Notes: generated from the letters alone by a model not told the origin. Positions 56,493 through 64,000 are shown, counted from the stretch's first letter. The stretch: DNA of 64,000 nucleotides from Hoeflea sp. (GCA_019084245.1 JAHRFE010000008.1:31545-95544), one strand, 5' to 3'. Made by a program: numbers and translations.

Positions 56493-58283
56493 TCAGGACG
56501 CGGTCGCCGCAGCCATCTCCGACAGGGCGGCGATAATCTTGTCAGGTGCTGCGTGCAGGAGATGCTGACCAATGCCCTGGACCTCCTGATGCCGGGAATT
56601 GGCGATCCGGGTTGCGGCAAGCCTTGCCAGGCGCGGGTTTACCGCCGGATCTGACTCGCCATGCAGAACAGTCACCGGCAAATCAAGCCTGGAAAGCAGG
56701 CCACTCCAATCCGAATTGCTGGATGAGGTGTCGGAGAGAAATGCGGAGGCTCCCCCGCCGGTCACGTGCCTGATGCCGGCTCGCAATATCCCGTAGATTT
56801 CCTTGTCGCGGATTGCCTCGCTGTCGGCGGCGCTGTGTTCAGCCAGGGCGGAAAGGTAACGATGCGATCCGCCATAGCGCAGATAGGCCACCGCAGTCAG
56901 GGCGATGAATTGATGCGCCGCTGCCGACGCGATGCCGCTCGACATAGCGAGCTTCTGCAGCACCCCGACCGGGACGAGGTGATCAGCCAGCTGGAGCGGG
57001 AAATAGGCCGAGCACAGCACCAGTCCGCTCACCCGCTCCGGATAGGTCAGGCAGAATTCCATTGCGGCATGGGCGCCGAACAGATGACCCAGCACGATCA
57101 CGCGGTCAGCGCCCGAGAGGTCACACACGGCCCGTGCATCCTCGATGCTTGTCTGCATGACGGACGTGTCGGGGGGCTGCTTGTCCGTGCCGCCGTAACC
57201 GGGCTTTGAGGCGCCGATCAGCTCAAAGCCCGAGCGTGCAAGGTCCTGGCGCAAGCCAAGAGTGAGTTCAGGGCTTTGCAGCAGCCCGTGGAACATCAGG
57301 ACCGTTCGGCGGCTGGCGGTGATGGAGGCTGCAGCAGGGTAATGGACATAGCTGATGCGCCGCCCGCCTCTTTCGGTCCTCCTCCAGACCGACGGGTCAT
57401 GGGCGAAGGGAAAACCGTGTGCTTCCGGAACGTTCGCGGCGATCAATTCTCCCGGGCCGCCGGACAGGGCAGCCAGGCTGACAAGATCGTTGACGACCTG
57501 GACGGCTTCCAGGCGGGAGGTGACGCCGAGCTTGCGGAAGATCGCCTGGGTCTGGCTTTTCACCGTATCGACGGAGCGAAAGCGTTCTCTTGATATTTCG
57601 ACATTCGATCTGCCTTTGGCCATGAGCTCGAGGACTTCGACTTCCGATGGGGACAGACCGAGGCTTTCGCTCAGGATTGCCGGGATTGCCCGGTTCTGGC
57701 TTGCGACCGGAAAGGTGACAACAACGACATCAAGCAGATCGTCGCGGAGCAAGGAAACAAACCCGTTTTCATGCTCGGTCCGCACGAAGCTGCGATTGAT
57801 GAGCTCTCCTTGCCCTTCCTGACTGAACAGGGCTGCCACGTTTGCAAGCACCGCGCTGGTCAGGCTTGATTGCAATCGTTCGATCTGGGCGGGCGAATAG
57901 GTCGTGGTGCCGGTGGAGATCACGGTTTTGTTGTGCCGGTCCAGAGTGACGGCAAAACCGTCAATATAGCCGAAAATCTTGCGCGCCTCTTGTGATTGCG
58001 CCACGATCCGGAATGCCCTGTCGATCACGACCTTCAGGGCCGGACCTTCTACCAGCGCGCGGTATTTGGCTTCCGGTGCAGGGGACATCACCTGAGCCAG
58101 TTCCGCGGCAATATGGAAATGCCTGCCGATCTCTCCGGTGAAGACCGGCTGCCCGGTTTCGCCCACGGCCAGAAAGTCTTCGAGATCCTTCATGAACTCG
58201 GTGAATTCCTGGTCGCCCTTGAAATAGGAGTAGATCGCTTCGATCGCCTGGGTCAGCGGTGCCGGATCTCTGACAGTATTCAT
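56493..58283 (-). CDS. LuxR-type regulator fused to an alpha/beta-hydrolase domain without the nucleophile Ser
   Basis: A 596-residue protein. Residues 1-200 form an N-terminal, possibly sensory, domain with no motif I can name. A LuxR helix-turn-helix covers about 207-266 (LGLSPSEVEVLELMAKGRSN, then the adjacent RSVDTVKSQTQAIFRKLGVTS). An alpha/beta-hydrolase fold fills 305-596: oxyanion HGLLQS near 332, elbow VLGHLFGAHAAM near 398-408, acid HGESDP with D545, and His in GQHLLHA near 574-577. The elbow's nucleophile is Leu401, not Ser, so the hydrolase is probably a ligand-binding pseudoenzyme. It lies 135 bases downstream of the Slam gene on the same strand and is likely its regulator. The start at 58283 follows GAAATGTATTCTCTCC. 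Confidence 0.82.
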   Translation of the reverse strand: MNTVRDPAPLTQAIEAIYSYFKGDQEFTEFMKDLEDFLAVGETGQPVFTGEIGRHFHIAAELAQVMSPAPEAKYRALVEGPALKVVIDRAFRIVAQSQEARKIFGYIDGFAVTLDRHNKTVISTGTTTYSPAQIERLQSSLTSAVLANVAALFSQEGQGELINRSFVRTEHENGFVSLLRDDLLDVVVVTFPVASQNRAIPAILSESLGLSPSEVEVLELMAKGRSNVEISRERFRSVDTVKSQTQAIFRKLGVTSRLEAVQVVNDLVSLAALSGGPGELIAANVPEAHGFPFAHDPSVWRRTERGGRRISYVHYPAAASITASRRTVLMFHGLLQSPELTLGLRQDLARSGFELIGASKPGYGGTDKQPPDTSVMQTSIEDARAVCDLSGADRVIVLGHLFGAHAAMEFCLTYPERVSGLVLCSAYFPLQLADHLVPVGVLQKLAMSSGIASAAAHQFIALTAVAYLRYGGSHRYLSALAEHSAADSEAIRDKEIYGILRAGIRHVTGGGASAFLSDTSSSNSDWSGLLSRLDLPVTVLHGESDPAVNPRLARLAATRIANSRHQEVQGIGQHLLHAAPDKIIAALSEMAAATAS

Positions 58284-58342
58284 GGAGAGAATACATTTCC
58301 CTGCGCTTCGATAATGACCCGATCTTACATGAGGGGGGTGTG

Positions 58343-58361
58343 TCCACAAGAGTACAGTGGA
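58343..58361. promoter_or_regulatory. Imperfect dyad upstream of the LuxR-hydrolase gene
   Basis: TCCAC, nine bases, GTGGA, with partial extension on both sides (T-G/T-A). It lies in the 135-base gap between the Slam gene and the LuxR-hydrolase gene, 60-78 bases upstream of the latter's start. A LuxR-type site for autoregulation is possible. Confidence 0.3.
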
Positions 58362-58418
58362 TAATTCCGGCACTGAGCGCAAAATAATCGGTGCACCACA
58401 AGGATGGGCAGACCAAAC

Positions 58419-59792
58419 TCAGAAAGCCTTGGTGAAGGTCAGGTCCATTCCGCTGGATTCATAGTCATAAAACGCGATATTGCTGTGCTGCCTTTTGTGG
58501 AAAACGCCGATGATCGGGGAAAAACCTGCGATCTGGAAATTGTCCTTGGTGAAACTTCCCCTGACTTCCCAGAACTGGTCGCGCCGCGCGAGCCGCAAGC
58601 CGGGAAACAGGTCCTTGTAATCTCGTGTCCCGGCGGTGACGGCCACCTTGACCCGGATGCCATAGGCGATTGGCGTTTCGAGCCCGATTGTGCCCGACGA
58701 GCTTTCATAGGAATTCCAGGGCCTGGCCGACACGCTTTCCTTCTCGAAACTCCCGCCCGCGGACATTGCCAGGCGTTTTGAAAATGCATGCCGGACGGAT
58801 GCCGTCGCCCGGGTCGTGCTGGCGTCGGCGCCGGGGTTTCCATCGAAAGTCCGGTACATCTGGATGATCTCTCCTGAGAGCCACCAGCCCTGGGCGACAT
58901 TCCATTTTCCCGATACGCGGCCGCCGAACCCCCGGCTCTGGGCTTTCTGGTTGTGCCAGTGCCGGTCGGCGATGGCTTCGACCTGCAGGGAATAGCGCAG
59001 CTGGTCATGCCTCACTCCGGCCCGCAGCTCGCCCTGCTGCTTGTCGAACTGGTCATTGGAATAATCCGAAAAACCCGCCGACAGCGAGGCATAGACCGAC
59101 GTGTTCTCAGACAGCGAATACGAGTACCCGGCCACGACCCCGGCCCTGACGCCGATGCCCGAGTGTTCGCGCGCGCTGTTGGCGATCACGAAGGGCAGGC
59201 CGCCGATCATCACCGTGGATTGCGAGGTGCCGTCATTGATGTTCGTGGATGGCGCGAGCGAGAAATAGCCCGACAGCGAAAAGCCTTCGGTGGTTCCGAT
59301 GCGGCGGGAGAGTTGCGCCAGCTGGTCCTGGTCGCGGGCCAGATCGGCGGTGTCGGTCAGCCGGTTGAGATGGTAGCCCGCGCCCTGCCGCTTTCCCTGA
59401 AGCGCCAGGATCTTGATCAGTTCGATGCGGACTGCATCGATATCGGGTTCACGCGACAGGATTTCGCGCAAGAGTTTTTCGGCCTCATCGAAGCGATTGG
59501 TCCGGGCATAGACGACGGCCAGAAGATAGGCGGCCGGGATCGCCTCGGCGCCCTGAAACCGGGTGCTCTGCAGCACGACTTCGGCTTCGGCATAATTGCC
59601 GCTCGAGACAAATGCCTCGGCCGACTGGAAGGCGGTCTGCGGCTGGGCTGAGGTATCACCGGGAAACAGCAGCAGAAGAACCGCCACGCAAATGCCTGCC
59701 AGCGGTCCCCTGTCGCTTGATCGCGGTCGTTTTCCAACCGCAGGCTGCCGATTTCCCATTTCCGAAGAAAACGCGGGACAAGGATGCGGCAT
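58419..59792 (-). CDS. Slam-type surface lipoprotein assembly modulator (type XI secretion translocon)
   Basis: A 457-residue outer-membrane protein. After a long n-region and signal (about 1-49), TPR-like repeats cover about 53-160. A beta-barrel region runs from about 172 to the end. The barrel starts GYFSLAPSTNINDGTSQST, close to the aPDSNIN-type segment of Slam proteins, and ends SGMDLTFTKAF with the terminal aromatic. Slam proteins move specific lipoproteins to the cell surface. The start is three bases after the stop of the lipoprotein gene, so the two are co-translated; a start at 59759 is also possible. The partner is the TbpB-like lipoprotein upstream. Confidence 0.88.
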   Translation of the reverse strand: MPHPCPAFSSEMGNRQPAVGKRPRSSDRGPLAGICVAVLLLLFPGDTSAQPQTAFQSAEAFVSSGNYAEAEVVLQSTRFQGAEAIPAAYLLAVVYARTNRFDEAEKLLREILSREPDIDAVRIELIKILALQGKRQGAGYHLNRLTDTADLARDQDQLAQLSRRIGTTEGFSLSGYFSLAPSTNINDGTSQSTVMIGGLPFVIANSAREHSGIGVRAGVVAGYSYSLSENTSVYASLSAGFSDYSNDQFDKQQGELRAGVRHDQLRYSLQVEAIADRHWHNQKAQSRGFGGRVSGKWNVAQGWWLSGEIIQMYRTFDGNPGADASTTRATASVRHAFSKRLAMSAGGSFEKESVSARPWNSYESSSGTIGLETPIAYGIRVKVAVTAGTRDYKDLFPGLRLARRDQFWEVRGSFTKDNFQIAGFSPIIGVFHKRQHSNIAFYDYESSGMDLTFTKAF

Positions 59793-59795
59793 CGC

Positions 59796-60863
59796 TTATT
59801 TTTTCACTGCGCCGATGGTGCCGGACATGATGTAATCGCGGTTCTGGCCATCGAGCATTGCGTTGCCTTCGATCACATAGGCCGCGGCGGTTTCGGCCGC
59901 GCCGTCACCGAAGAAGGCGCCGATGGCTTCGTTGGTCTGGGTGGTTCCCACCGCATTGTTGTTGGCGTCCACCAGATGGGCGGTTCCGGTGTATTCCGAG
60001 CCGGTGATGTTGGCGTCGATATAGAGCCCGGTCACCGCGTTGTTGAGGACGACGGGCAGCATGTTCCGGTAGGTCGTGAGTTCTCCGTCCTTGATGCCGC
60101 CCTTCACCGTGCCGGCACCGAAATCGGCGGTCAGCTCAACCGTTCCACCGGTCAAGTACATCTCTTCCATCGTCCCGCTGTTGTCGAAGACCGAGGTTCC
60201 GCTTTCGTTGAACCCCTTGTAGGTGGCCTGTCCGGAGCCGGGCATGGTGGTGGTGTTGTTGCCGATATAGCCGACCGCGTAAGTGGCGGTCCCGGCGCCG
60301 TCGGCGCCTTCGCGATAGCGGATTGTCGTGCCATGCCTCATGACAATCTGTTCGACGAAATTGTTGTTGTCATAGACATTGTAGACAGAGACTGAGGACA
60401 GACTTGTGCTTTCATCGGAAGCGTTCACATCGCCAAAATTGCCGCCATCGAAGTAGACATCTCCCTTGACGTCCGTCATTCCCGCAATTTGTGTTCCGTT
60501 TTGAAGCGTGTCGGGAGAACTCGCGGTCACCAAGGCCGGATTCATAAAATTGTTAACCGCCGGATTGGGGTCCTTGTCGACGGATCCTTCAATGCGGATG
60601 CCGCCCGGAGCTGATTTTTCAAGGATGCTGGCCTGCGTGATCTCGTGTCGGGAGAAAGGCAGGTTTGTAAAGGAACTGACTTCCGAGCTATTGGTTGAAT
60701 TGGCGCGGAAGGCGAGGGCCCTGCCGGATGCCATGATGGGCAGGGTTCCTGCCGCGACCGCAGGGCCTCCAGCCGCAGCGCCGCCTGCCGTCGGGCTGCA
60801 ACCTGTGATGACTGGGAGAGCCACAAGGACGATTGCTCCGGAAACGAATGTCTTTCTGATCAT
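59796..60863 (-). CDS. TbpB-like surface lipoprotein, likely Slam substrate
   Basis: A 355-residue lipoprotein with a lipobox ITGC (Cys22). An Ala/Gly linker and an N-terminal domain follow. The C-terminal half is a transferrin-binding-protein-like eight-stranded barrel (about 200-350): ATYAVGYIGNN, GSGQATYKGFN, TGGTVELTADFGAGTVKGGI, EYTGTAHLVDANNN and GAFFGDGAAETAAAY. The start at 60863 has AAGGGGG about 6-12 bases upstream. It heads the three-gene cassette, with Slam next. Ligand is unknown; iron, haem or another nutrient is possible, but there is no TonB receptor nearby. Confidence 0.87.
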   Translation of the reverse strand: MIRKTFVSGAIVLVALPVITGCSPTAGGAAAGGPAVAAGTLPIMASGRALAFRANSTNSSEVSSFTNLPFSRHEITQASILEKSAPGGIRIEGSVDKDPNPAVNNFMNPALVTASSPDTLQNGTQIAGMTDVKGDVYFDGGNFGDVNASDESTSLSSVSVYNVYDNNNFVEQIVMRHGTTIRYREGADGAGTATYAVGYIGNNTTTMPGSGQATYKGFNESGTSVFDNSGTMEEMYLTGGTVELTADFGAGTVKGGIKDGELTTYRNMLPVVLNNAVTGLYIDANITGSEYTGTAHLVDANNNAVGTTQTNEAIGAFFGDGAAETAAAYVIEGNAMLDGQNRDYIMSGTIGAVKK

Positions 60864-61068
60864 GCTGCACCCCCTTGCCCGGAGAAACTCAACGCCAGAC
60901 CACTTCACACAGGTGATCAGGACCCCGGGCGGGATCGTGACGGCCTTACGCACCGCAAATCTTGAAGATATGCTCGGCTGGAAGCGATATTTACGGAACG
61001 GGTTCCCGATCCGCATATTATGAGTATCGGCGGGATAGGGGCGTCTCAATCACCTGAACGGGTGAAAA

Positions 61069-61094
61069 TGCCGATTGGCAATTTGCCGATTGGC
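61069..61094. repeat. Tandem GCCGATTGGC half-palindromic repeats
   Basis: TGCCGATTGGC occurs at 61069-61079 and again at 61084-61094, starts 15 bases apart; each contains the dyad GCC-GATT-GGC. The second overlaps the -35 hexamer (61090-61095) of the structured-RNA promoter. The pair also lies 206 bases upstream of the lipoprotein gene, on the other strand. Confidence 0.6.
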
Positions 61095-61118
61095 GGAAAT
61101 CAATTCATGACCTATATA
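61090..61118 (+). promoter_or_regulatory. Sigma-70-like promoter of the structured RNA
   Basis: TTGGCG, exactly 17 bases, TATATA; expected start near 61125, just before the structured RNA. Confidence 0.5.
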
Positions 61119-61123
61119 CGAAG

Positions 61124-61290
61124 GGCGATCTGCGCCTCTCGACAGGATACACAATCCCTGGGGCCTTAATTGATCCAAAGGGAGCTGTCCCTGACCGGAC
61201 CCGTGGGTCCGGACATATGGCGCCCACCTACGTTGTAGGTTCCCAGGATCAATAAATCCATCGGTTGCCGTGGATCGCACTTCCCTCAGA
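61124..61290 (+). ncRNA. ssrS: Structured RNA candidate, possibly 6S RNA
   Basis: From the promoter at 61090-61118 the plus strand contains a cluster of perfect hairpins: AGGGA-GCTG-TCCCT, CGGACCC-GT-GGGTCCG and ACCTAC-GTT-GTAGGT, enclosed by ATTGATCC/GGATCAAT, then ATCCA...TGGAT. There is no convincing reading frame. In alphaproteobacteria 6S RNA lies directly behind zapA, and here zapA is 4.7 kb away with the Slam cassette between. The CGCCCACCTAC...GTAGGTTC stretch resembles what I remember of rhizobial 6S RNAs, but I cannot confirm that. Ends are approximate. Confidence 0.4.
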
Positions 61291-61653
61291 GCTTTTATTT
61301 GCCGGGCTTGGCCCTTTGGGGGCATGGCCGGTCTCTGCTGCAGCAAATCAAGGGATTTGCAGTGCTCAGTCAGTGGTCGTCCGAACATCCAAAGAACGGA
61401 AGAGCCTTAATGGGCCGATCTCCTTCGGTTCTCTTTGCATGATTTCGAGCAAGTCTGTCTCCCTGCCATGGGCGCACCGCGTGCTGGTGGGCAGAGCAGT
61501 TCAGGAGTGCGCTCGAAAATCCACGCTTTGAAAGCACTTATCCCTCAGAAGTCGCTGTTCTTGATAATCAAATATAAATTGAATTTTAGTCGAATGCCCC
61601 TGTTGATTTATATCATTGAAGGCTTTTCAGCGCTTCAGATCTGGGGAAAATAC
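61291..61653 (+). other. Intergenic region upstream of the chemotaxis receptor gene
   Basis: No convincing gene. It holds a perfect 7-base hairpin (GCAAATC/GATTTGC, 61343-61360) without a T-run, and an AT-rich stretch at about 61550-61620 that probably carries the chemoreceptor promoter. A frame open upstream of the receptor start runs through it but lacks protein-like character. Confidence 0.6.
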
Positions 61654-63849
61654 ATGACTAAAATTGATATCAAGAGGCCGATGTGGGTCAAAATGACCGC
61701 ATACGGGTTTGCGGCTGTGCTTTTTGCCAGCGCCACGATCGGGGGTCTGGCCTGGTACAGCCAATCCGCAATGAATGAACGTGCGGTGCTTAAGGAATTC
61801 AGCTCCGACCTTGATGTGCTCGAGGCCGACATGGACGCGCAGCGGCGCGCTGCCTCGGCGCTGGCGCTGACGCTGGCCGGCGAACCTGACATGGCCGGCC
61901 TCATTGCCAATGATGCACGTGACGCGTTGCTGGCAAAATATTCGGGCAGCCTTGCGAATGTGAATGCAACGAGCGGCCTTGGGCTCATTACCTTTACCCA
62001 GAATGGCGTTGTCGTGGCACGCGCCCACGCACCCGACAAATTCGGCGATGACATCAAAAATCGGAGAAAGATGATCGTTGCAACCCTGAAAGAGGGCAAG
62101 TTGAACGCCGGCATCGAGCCGGGACGCACCTCTGTCAACATGTTCGCGTCCGCTCCGGTGATTGGCAACTCTGCGGGTATCGTGGACGTTGGCAGCGAAC
62201 TCTCCGAAGCCTACTTCTCGCGTATCGCGGAAAAGACCGATTCCCATATAGCCATCCACATTTTCAGTGACGGGAAATTCGAGACGCAAGCTTCGACCTT
62301 CAATGACGCCACGATGCTGACGCCGGAACAGATCCAGGCGGCTTTCGATGGCGATCTGCCCATCACGATGATGGCGACCAGTGATCATGATTATGCGGTT
62401 GCCGGCAAGGTGCTGGAGAGCTTTTCGGGTGAAAAGATAGGCGTCATCGAGATGGCATCGAATGTCACCCCGATCGTTGCCGCGGGCAGGAGTGCGACAA
62501 CGGCGTCCATCGTCGGCACCATCCTCGTCTCACTTTTGTCGCTCCTGGGCTTCTTCTTCTATGCTCGCGCATTCTCGGGCACAATTCGCAAGACGACAGA
62601 AACCATGACACGCCTGGCCAGCGGCGATCTGGCTGCCGTTGTTGGCGATCAGAACCGCCCCGACGAAGTCGGCGCCATGGCCCGTGCAGTGCAGGTCTTC
62701 AAAGAAGCAGGCCTCGAGAAAATCCGGTTGGAACAAGAGGCCGATGCTCAGCGAAATCTTTCGGAAGAAGAGCGCAATCGCAACAGTGATGAGGAGAGGG
62801 TCAGAGCCCGGCAAATGCAGCAGGCGACCTCGGGTCTGGGCGAGGGACTGAAGCATCTTGCCGCCGGCAATCTCTCCTTCCAACTCACAGAGCCTTTCGC
62901 GGCAGACTTCGAAGGACTGCGTACCGATTTCAACGACGCAGTTTCACAACTCGGCAGCACCTTGCGGTCGGTAGCAGAGGCTTCGATCCAGATCGCCACG
63001 GGGTCGACGGAAATCAGCCAGTCGGCGCAGGATCTGTCCAAGCGCACGGAGCAGCAGGCAGCATCGCTTGAAGAAACCGCCGCTGCGCTCGACCAGATCA
63101 CCGCCAATGTCGCCAATTCGACAAAACGCGTCGAGGAGGCAACAACAGCGGCTGAACAGGCCAATCAAAGCGCGGTGCAGTCCGGCACAATCGTGTCGAA
63201 CGCCGTTGATGCCATGGGCAGGATCGAACAGTCGGCAAGCCAGATCTCCAACATTATCGGCGTCATCGACGAAATCGCTTTCCAGACAAACCTGCTTGCG
63301 CTCAATGCCGGGGTGGAAGCGGCGCGTGCCGGCGAGGCTGGGAGAGGTTTTGCGGTCGTTGCCCAGGAAGTCCGTGAATTGGCACAACGGTCTGCGCAGG
63401 CTGCCAAGGAAATCAAGGATCTCATCCGCAATTCCACGGTCGAGGTGGAAGGTGGTGTGCGGCTTGTGAATGAAACCGGCGAGGCGCTCAAGACGATCGA
63501 AACCTACATCGTCACCGTCAATGAGCACATGAAAGCCATCGCGCACGCTGCCAAGGAACAGTCTGTGGGCCTCGGCGAAGTCAATATCGCGGTCAATCAG
63601 ATGGACCAGGTCACGCAGCAGAACGCAGCCATGGTCGAGGAAAACACGGCTGCCAGCACCGCACTGTCAACCGAGGCCGGCCAGTTGGGGGAACTGATCG
63701 GACAGTTCCGCCTTGATGGCTCTGCAGGTCATGGTGCGGCTGCCCTGCGCCGGACCGCGACTGCCATGTCCCAGAAGGCGTCGCCCGTAAAGCGCAGCGC
63801 AATGCAGGGCAATCTTGCTGTTAAATCCGACGAATGGACAGAGTTTTGA
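61654..63849 (+). CDS. Methyl-accepting chemotaxis protein
   Basis: A 731-residue chemoreceptor. Membrane helix 1 (about 13-33), a periplasmic cache-like ligand domain (about 35-285), membrane helix 2 (about 292-315; IVGTILVSLLSLLGFFFY), HAMP segments (about 320-440) and the cytoplasmic signalling domain. The MCP hairpin tip is intact: EIAFQTNLLALNAGVEAARA, then GEAGRGFAVVAQEVRELAQRS. Methylation helices flank it; the C-terminus is WTEF and shows no typical CheR pentapeptide. The start ATG at 61654 has GGGGAAAATAC upstream. No che genes lie nearby. Confidence 0.94.
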   Translation: MTKIDIKRPMWVKMTAYGFAAVLFASATIGGLAWYSQSAMNERAVLKEFSSDLDVLEADMDAQRRAASALALTLAGEPDMAGLIANDARDALLAKYSGSLANVNATSGLGLITFTQNGVVVARAHAPDKFGDDIKNRRKMIVATLKEGKLNAGIEPGRTSVNMFASAPVIGNSAGIVDVGSELSEAYFSRIAEKTDSHIAIHIFSDGKFETQASTFNDATMLTPEQIQAAFDGDLPITMMATSDHDYAVAGKVLESFSGEKIGVIEMASNVTPIVAAGRSATTASIVGTILVSLLSLLGFFFYARAFSGTIRKTTETMTRLASGDLAAVVGDQNRPDEVGAMARAVQVFKEAGLEKIRLEQEADAQRNLSEEERNRNSDEERVRARQMQQATSGLGEGLKHLAAGNLSFQLTEPFAADFEGLRTDFNDAVSQLGSTLRSVAEASIQIATGSTEISQSAQDLSKRTEQQAASLEETAAALDQITANVANSTKRVEEATTAAEQANQSAVQSGTIVSNAVDAMGRIEQSASQISNIIGVIDEIAFQTNLLALNAGVEAARAGEAGRGFAVVAQEVRELAQRSAQAAKEIKDLIRNSTVEVEGGVRLVNETGEALKTIETYIVTVNEHMKAIAHAAKEQSVGLGEVNIAVNQMDQVTQQNAAMVEENTAASTALSTEAGQLGELIGQFRLDGSAGHGAAALRRTATAMSQKASPVKRSAMQGNLAVKSDEWTEF

Positions 63850-63866
63850 CGCAGAATATATCACTA

Positions 63867-64000
63867 GGGTCTGTTGACGTTCAGGATTCCCATTTGATGT
63901 AGTTTCTGATTCAAGGTTGCAAACGAAGGAGAGCAACCTTGACCAGACGTGTCCTAACCGATGCCCATTGGGAAATCATCGAGCCCTTCTGCCTTGGCAA
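63867..64000 (+). mobile_element. Left end of an IS5-family insertion sequence (right-truncated by the window)
   Basis: A terminal-repeat-like sequence starting GGGTCTGTTGACGTT at 63867 follows CTA, consistent with insertion at a TA-type target as in the IS427 group of IS5. The transposase gene begins 72 bases further on. It starts 17 bases after the chemoreceptor stop. Confidence 0.75.
63939..64000 (+). CDS. IS5-family transposase, N-terminal fragment (window edge)
   Basis: The frame TTG ACC AGA CGT starts with TTG, preceded by AAGGAGAGCAACC, and reads LTRRVLTDAHWEIIEPFCLG up to the window edge. This is the conserved N-terminus of IS5-family transposases (LTDAxWExIxP). The rest lies outside the window, so completeness is unknown. 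Confidence 0.8.
   Translation, partial: MTRRVLTDAHWEIIEPFCLG

Noticed and set aside
61050-61388. A 112-codon minus-strand frame upstream of the lipoprotein gene
   Set aside because: It runs antisense through the hairpin-rich RNA candidate; the composition looks non-coding and there is no ribosome-binding site.
61435-61653. A 73-codon N-terminal extension of the chemoreceptor
   Set aside because: The ATG at 61654 has a good ribosome-binding site and is followed directly by the expected first membrane helix; the extension is AT-rich leader.
1-64000. tRNA, rRNA or CRISPR arrays
   Set aside because: No TPsiC-like GGTTCGA segments in a tRNA context, no rRNA signatures and no regularly spaced direct repeats were seen.

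Overview
The window is a GC-rich alphaproteobacterial chromosome segment, most likely from Rhizobiales and close to Rhizobiaceae or Hoeflea. This rests on a homospermidine synthase, an Omp10-type lipoprotein, GapR, RcdA with CtrA boxes, Cys-less L31 and L36, and the gene orders efp-suhB-motA-like, rpmE-rcdA and tkt-DUF4164-zapA. No tRNA, rRNA, CRISPR array or prophage was seen. Most of the window is dense housekeeping sequence; genus assignment is not possible by eye.

Layout. 1-10 kb: 3' end of gltB, a 55-residue membrane peptide, gltD, a DUF459 protein, a lytic transglycosylase, galU, a beta-barrel porin, an arabinose-5-phosphate isomerase, and an NfeD/SPFH pair. 10-24 kb: hemH, a 5'-nucleotidase with a LysM tail, a PaaK-like ligase, omp10, homospermidine synthase, oligoendopeptidase F, a sigma-54 response regulator, a DUF882 peptidase-like protein, gapR and an N-formylglutamate amidohydrolase. 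24-31 kb: DUF1036-pyk, an alpha/beta hydrolase, a TPR protein, rpmJ, purE-purK, two small YdcH-like proteins and an ArsR regulator. 31-43 kb: an acyl-CoA ligase, a TSUP transporter, a ThiE-like protein, a Sel1 protein, efp, suhB, a MotA-like/OmpA pair, an orphan PhnD-like protein, a desaturase, an ABC exporter and rpmE. 43-47 kb: rcdA and its control region, DUF1192, a quinone oxidoreductase, an MFS transporter and a GDSL esterase. 48-56 kb: central carbon genes on the minus strand (tkt, gap, pgk, fba) with a K+/H+ antiporter between gap and pgk, followed by DUF4164 and zapA.

From 56.5 kb to the right edge the content becomes accessory. A three-gene minus-strand cassette encodes a TbpB-like surface lipoprotein, a Slam-type outer-membrane translocon, and a LuxR regulator fused to an alpha/beta-hydrolase domain whose nucleophile serine is replaced by leucine. 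I read this as a type XI secretion (Slam) locus with its own putative ligand-sensing regulator. It lies directly behind zapA, where alphaproteobacteria usually carry 6S RNA and a formyl-THF cyclo-ligase. A strongly structured RNA candidate with its own promoter sits on the far side of the cassette, then a methyl-accepting chemotaxis protein and the left end of an IS5-family element.

The other notable signals are non-coding. Two full CtrA boxes (TTAA-N7-TTAAC) lie upstream of rcdA, and the distal one is positioned to drive a ~95-nt small RNA with an anti-Shine-Dalgarno motif and a strong terminator. A pair of LacI-type operators precedes fba. An 18-bp perfect palindrome precedes the MotA-like gene.
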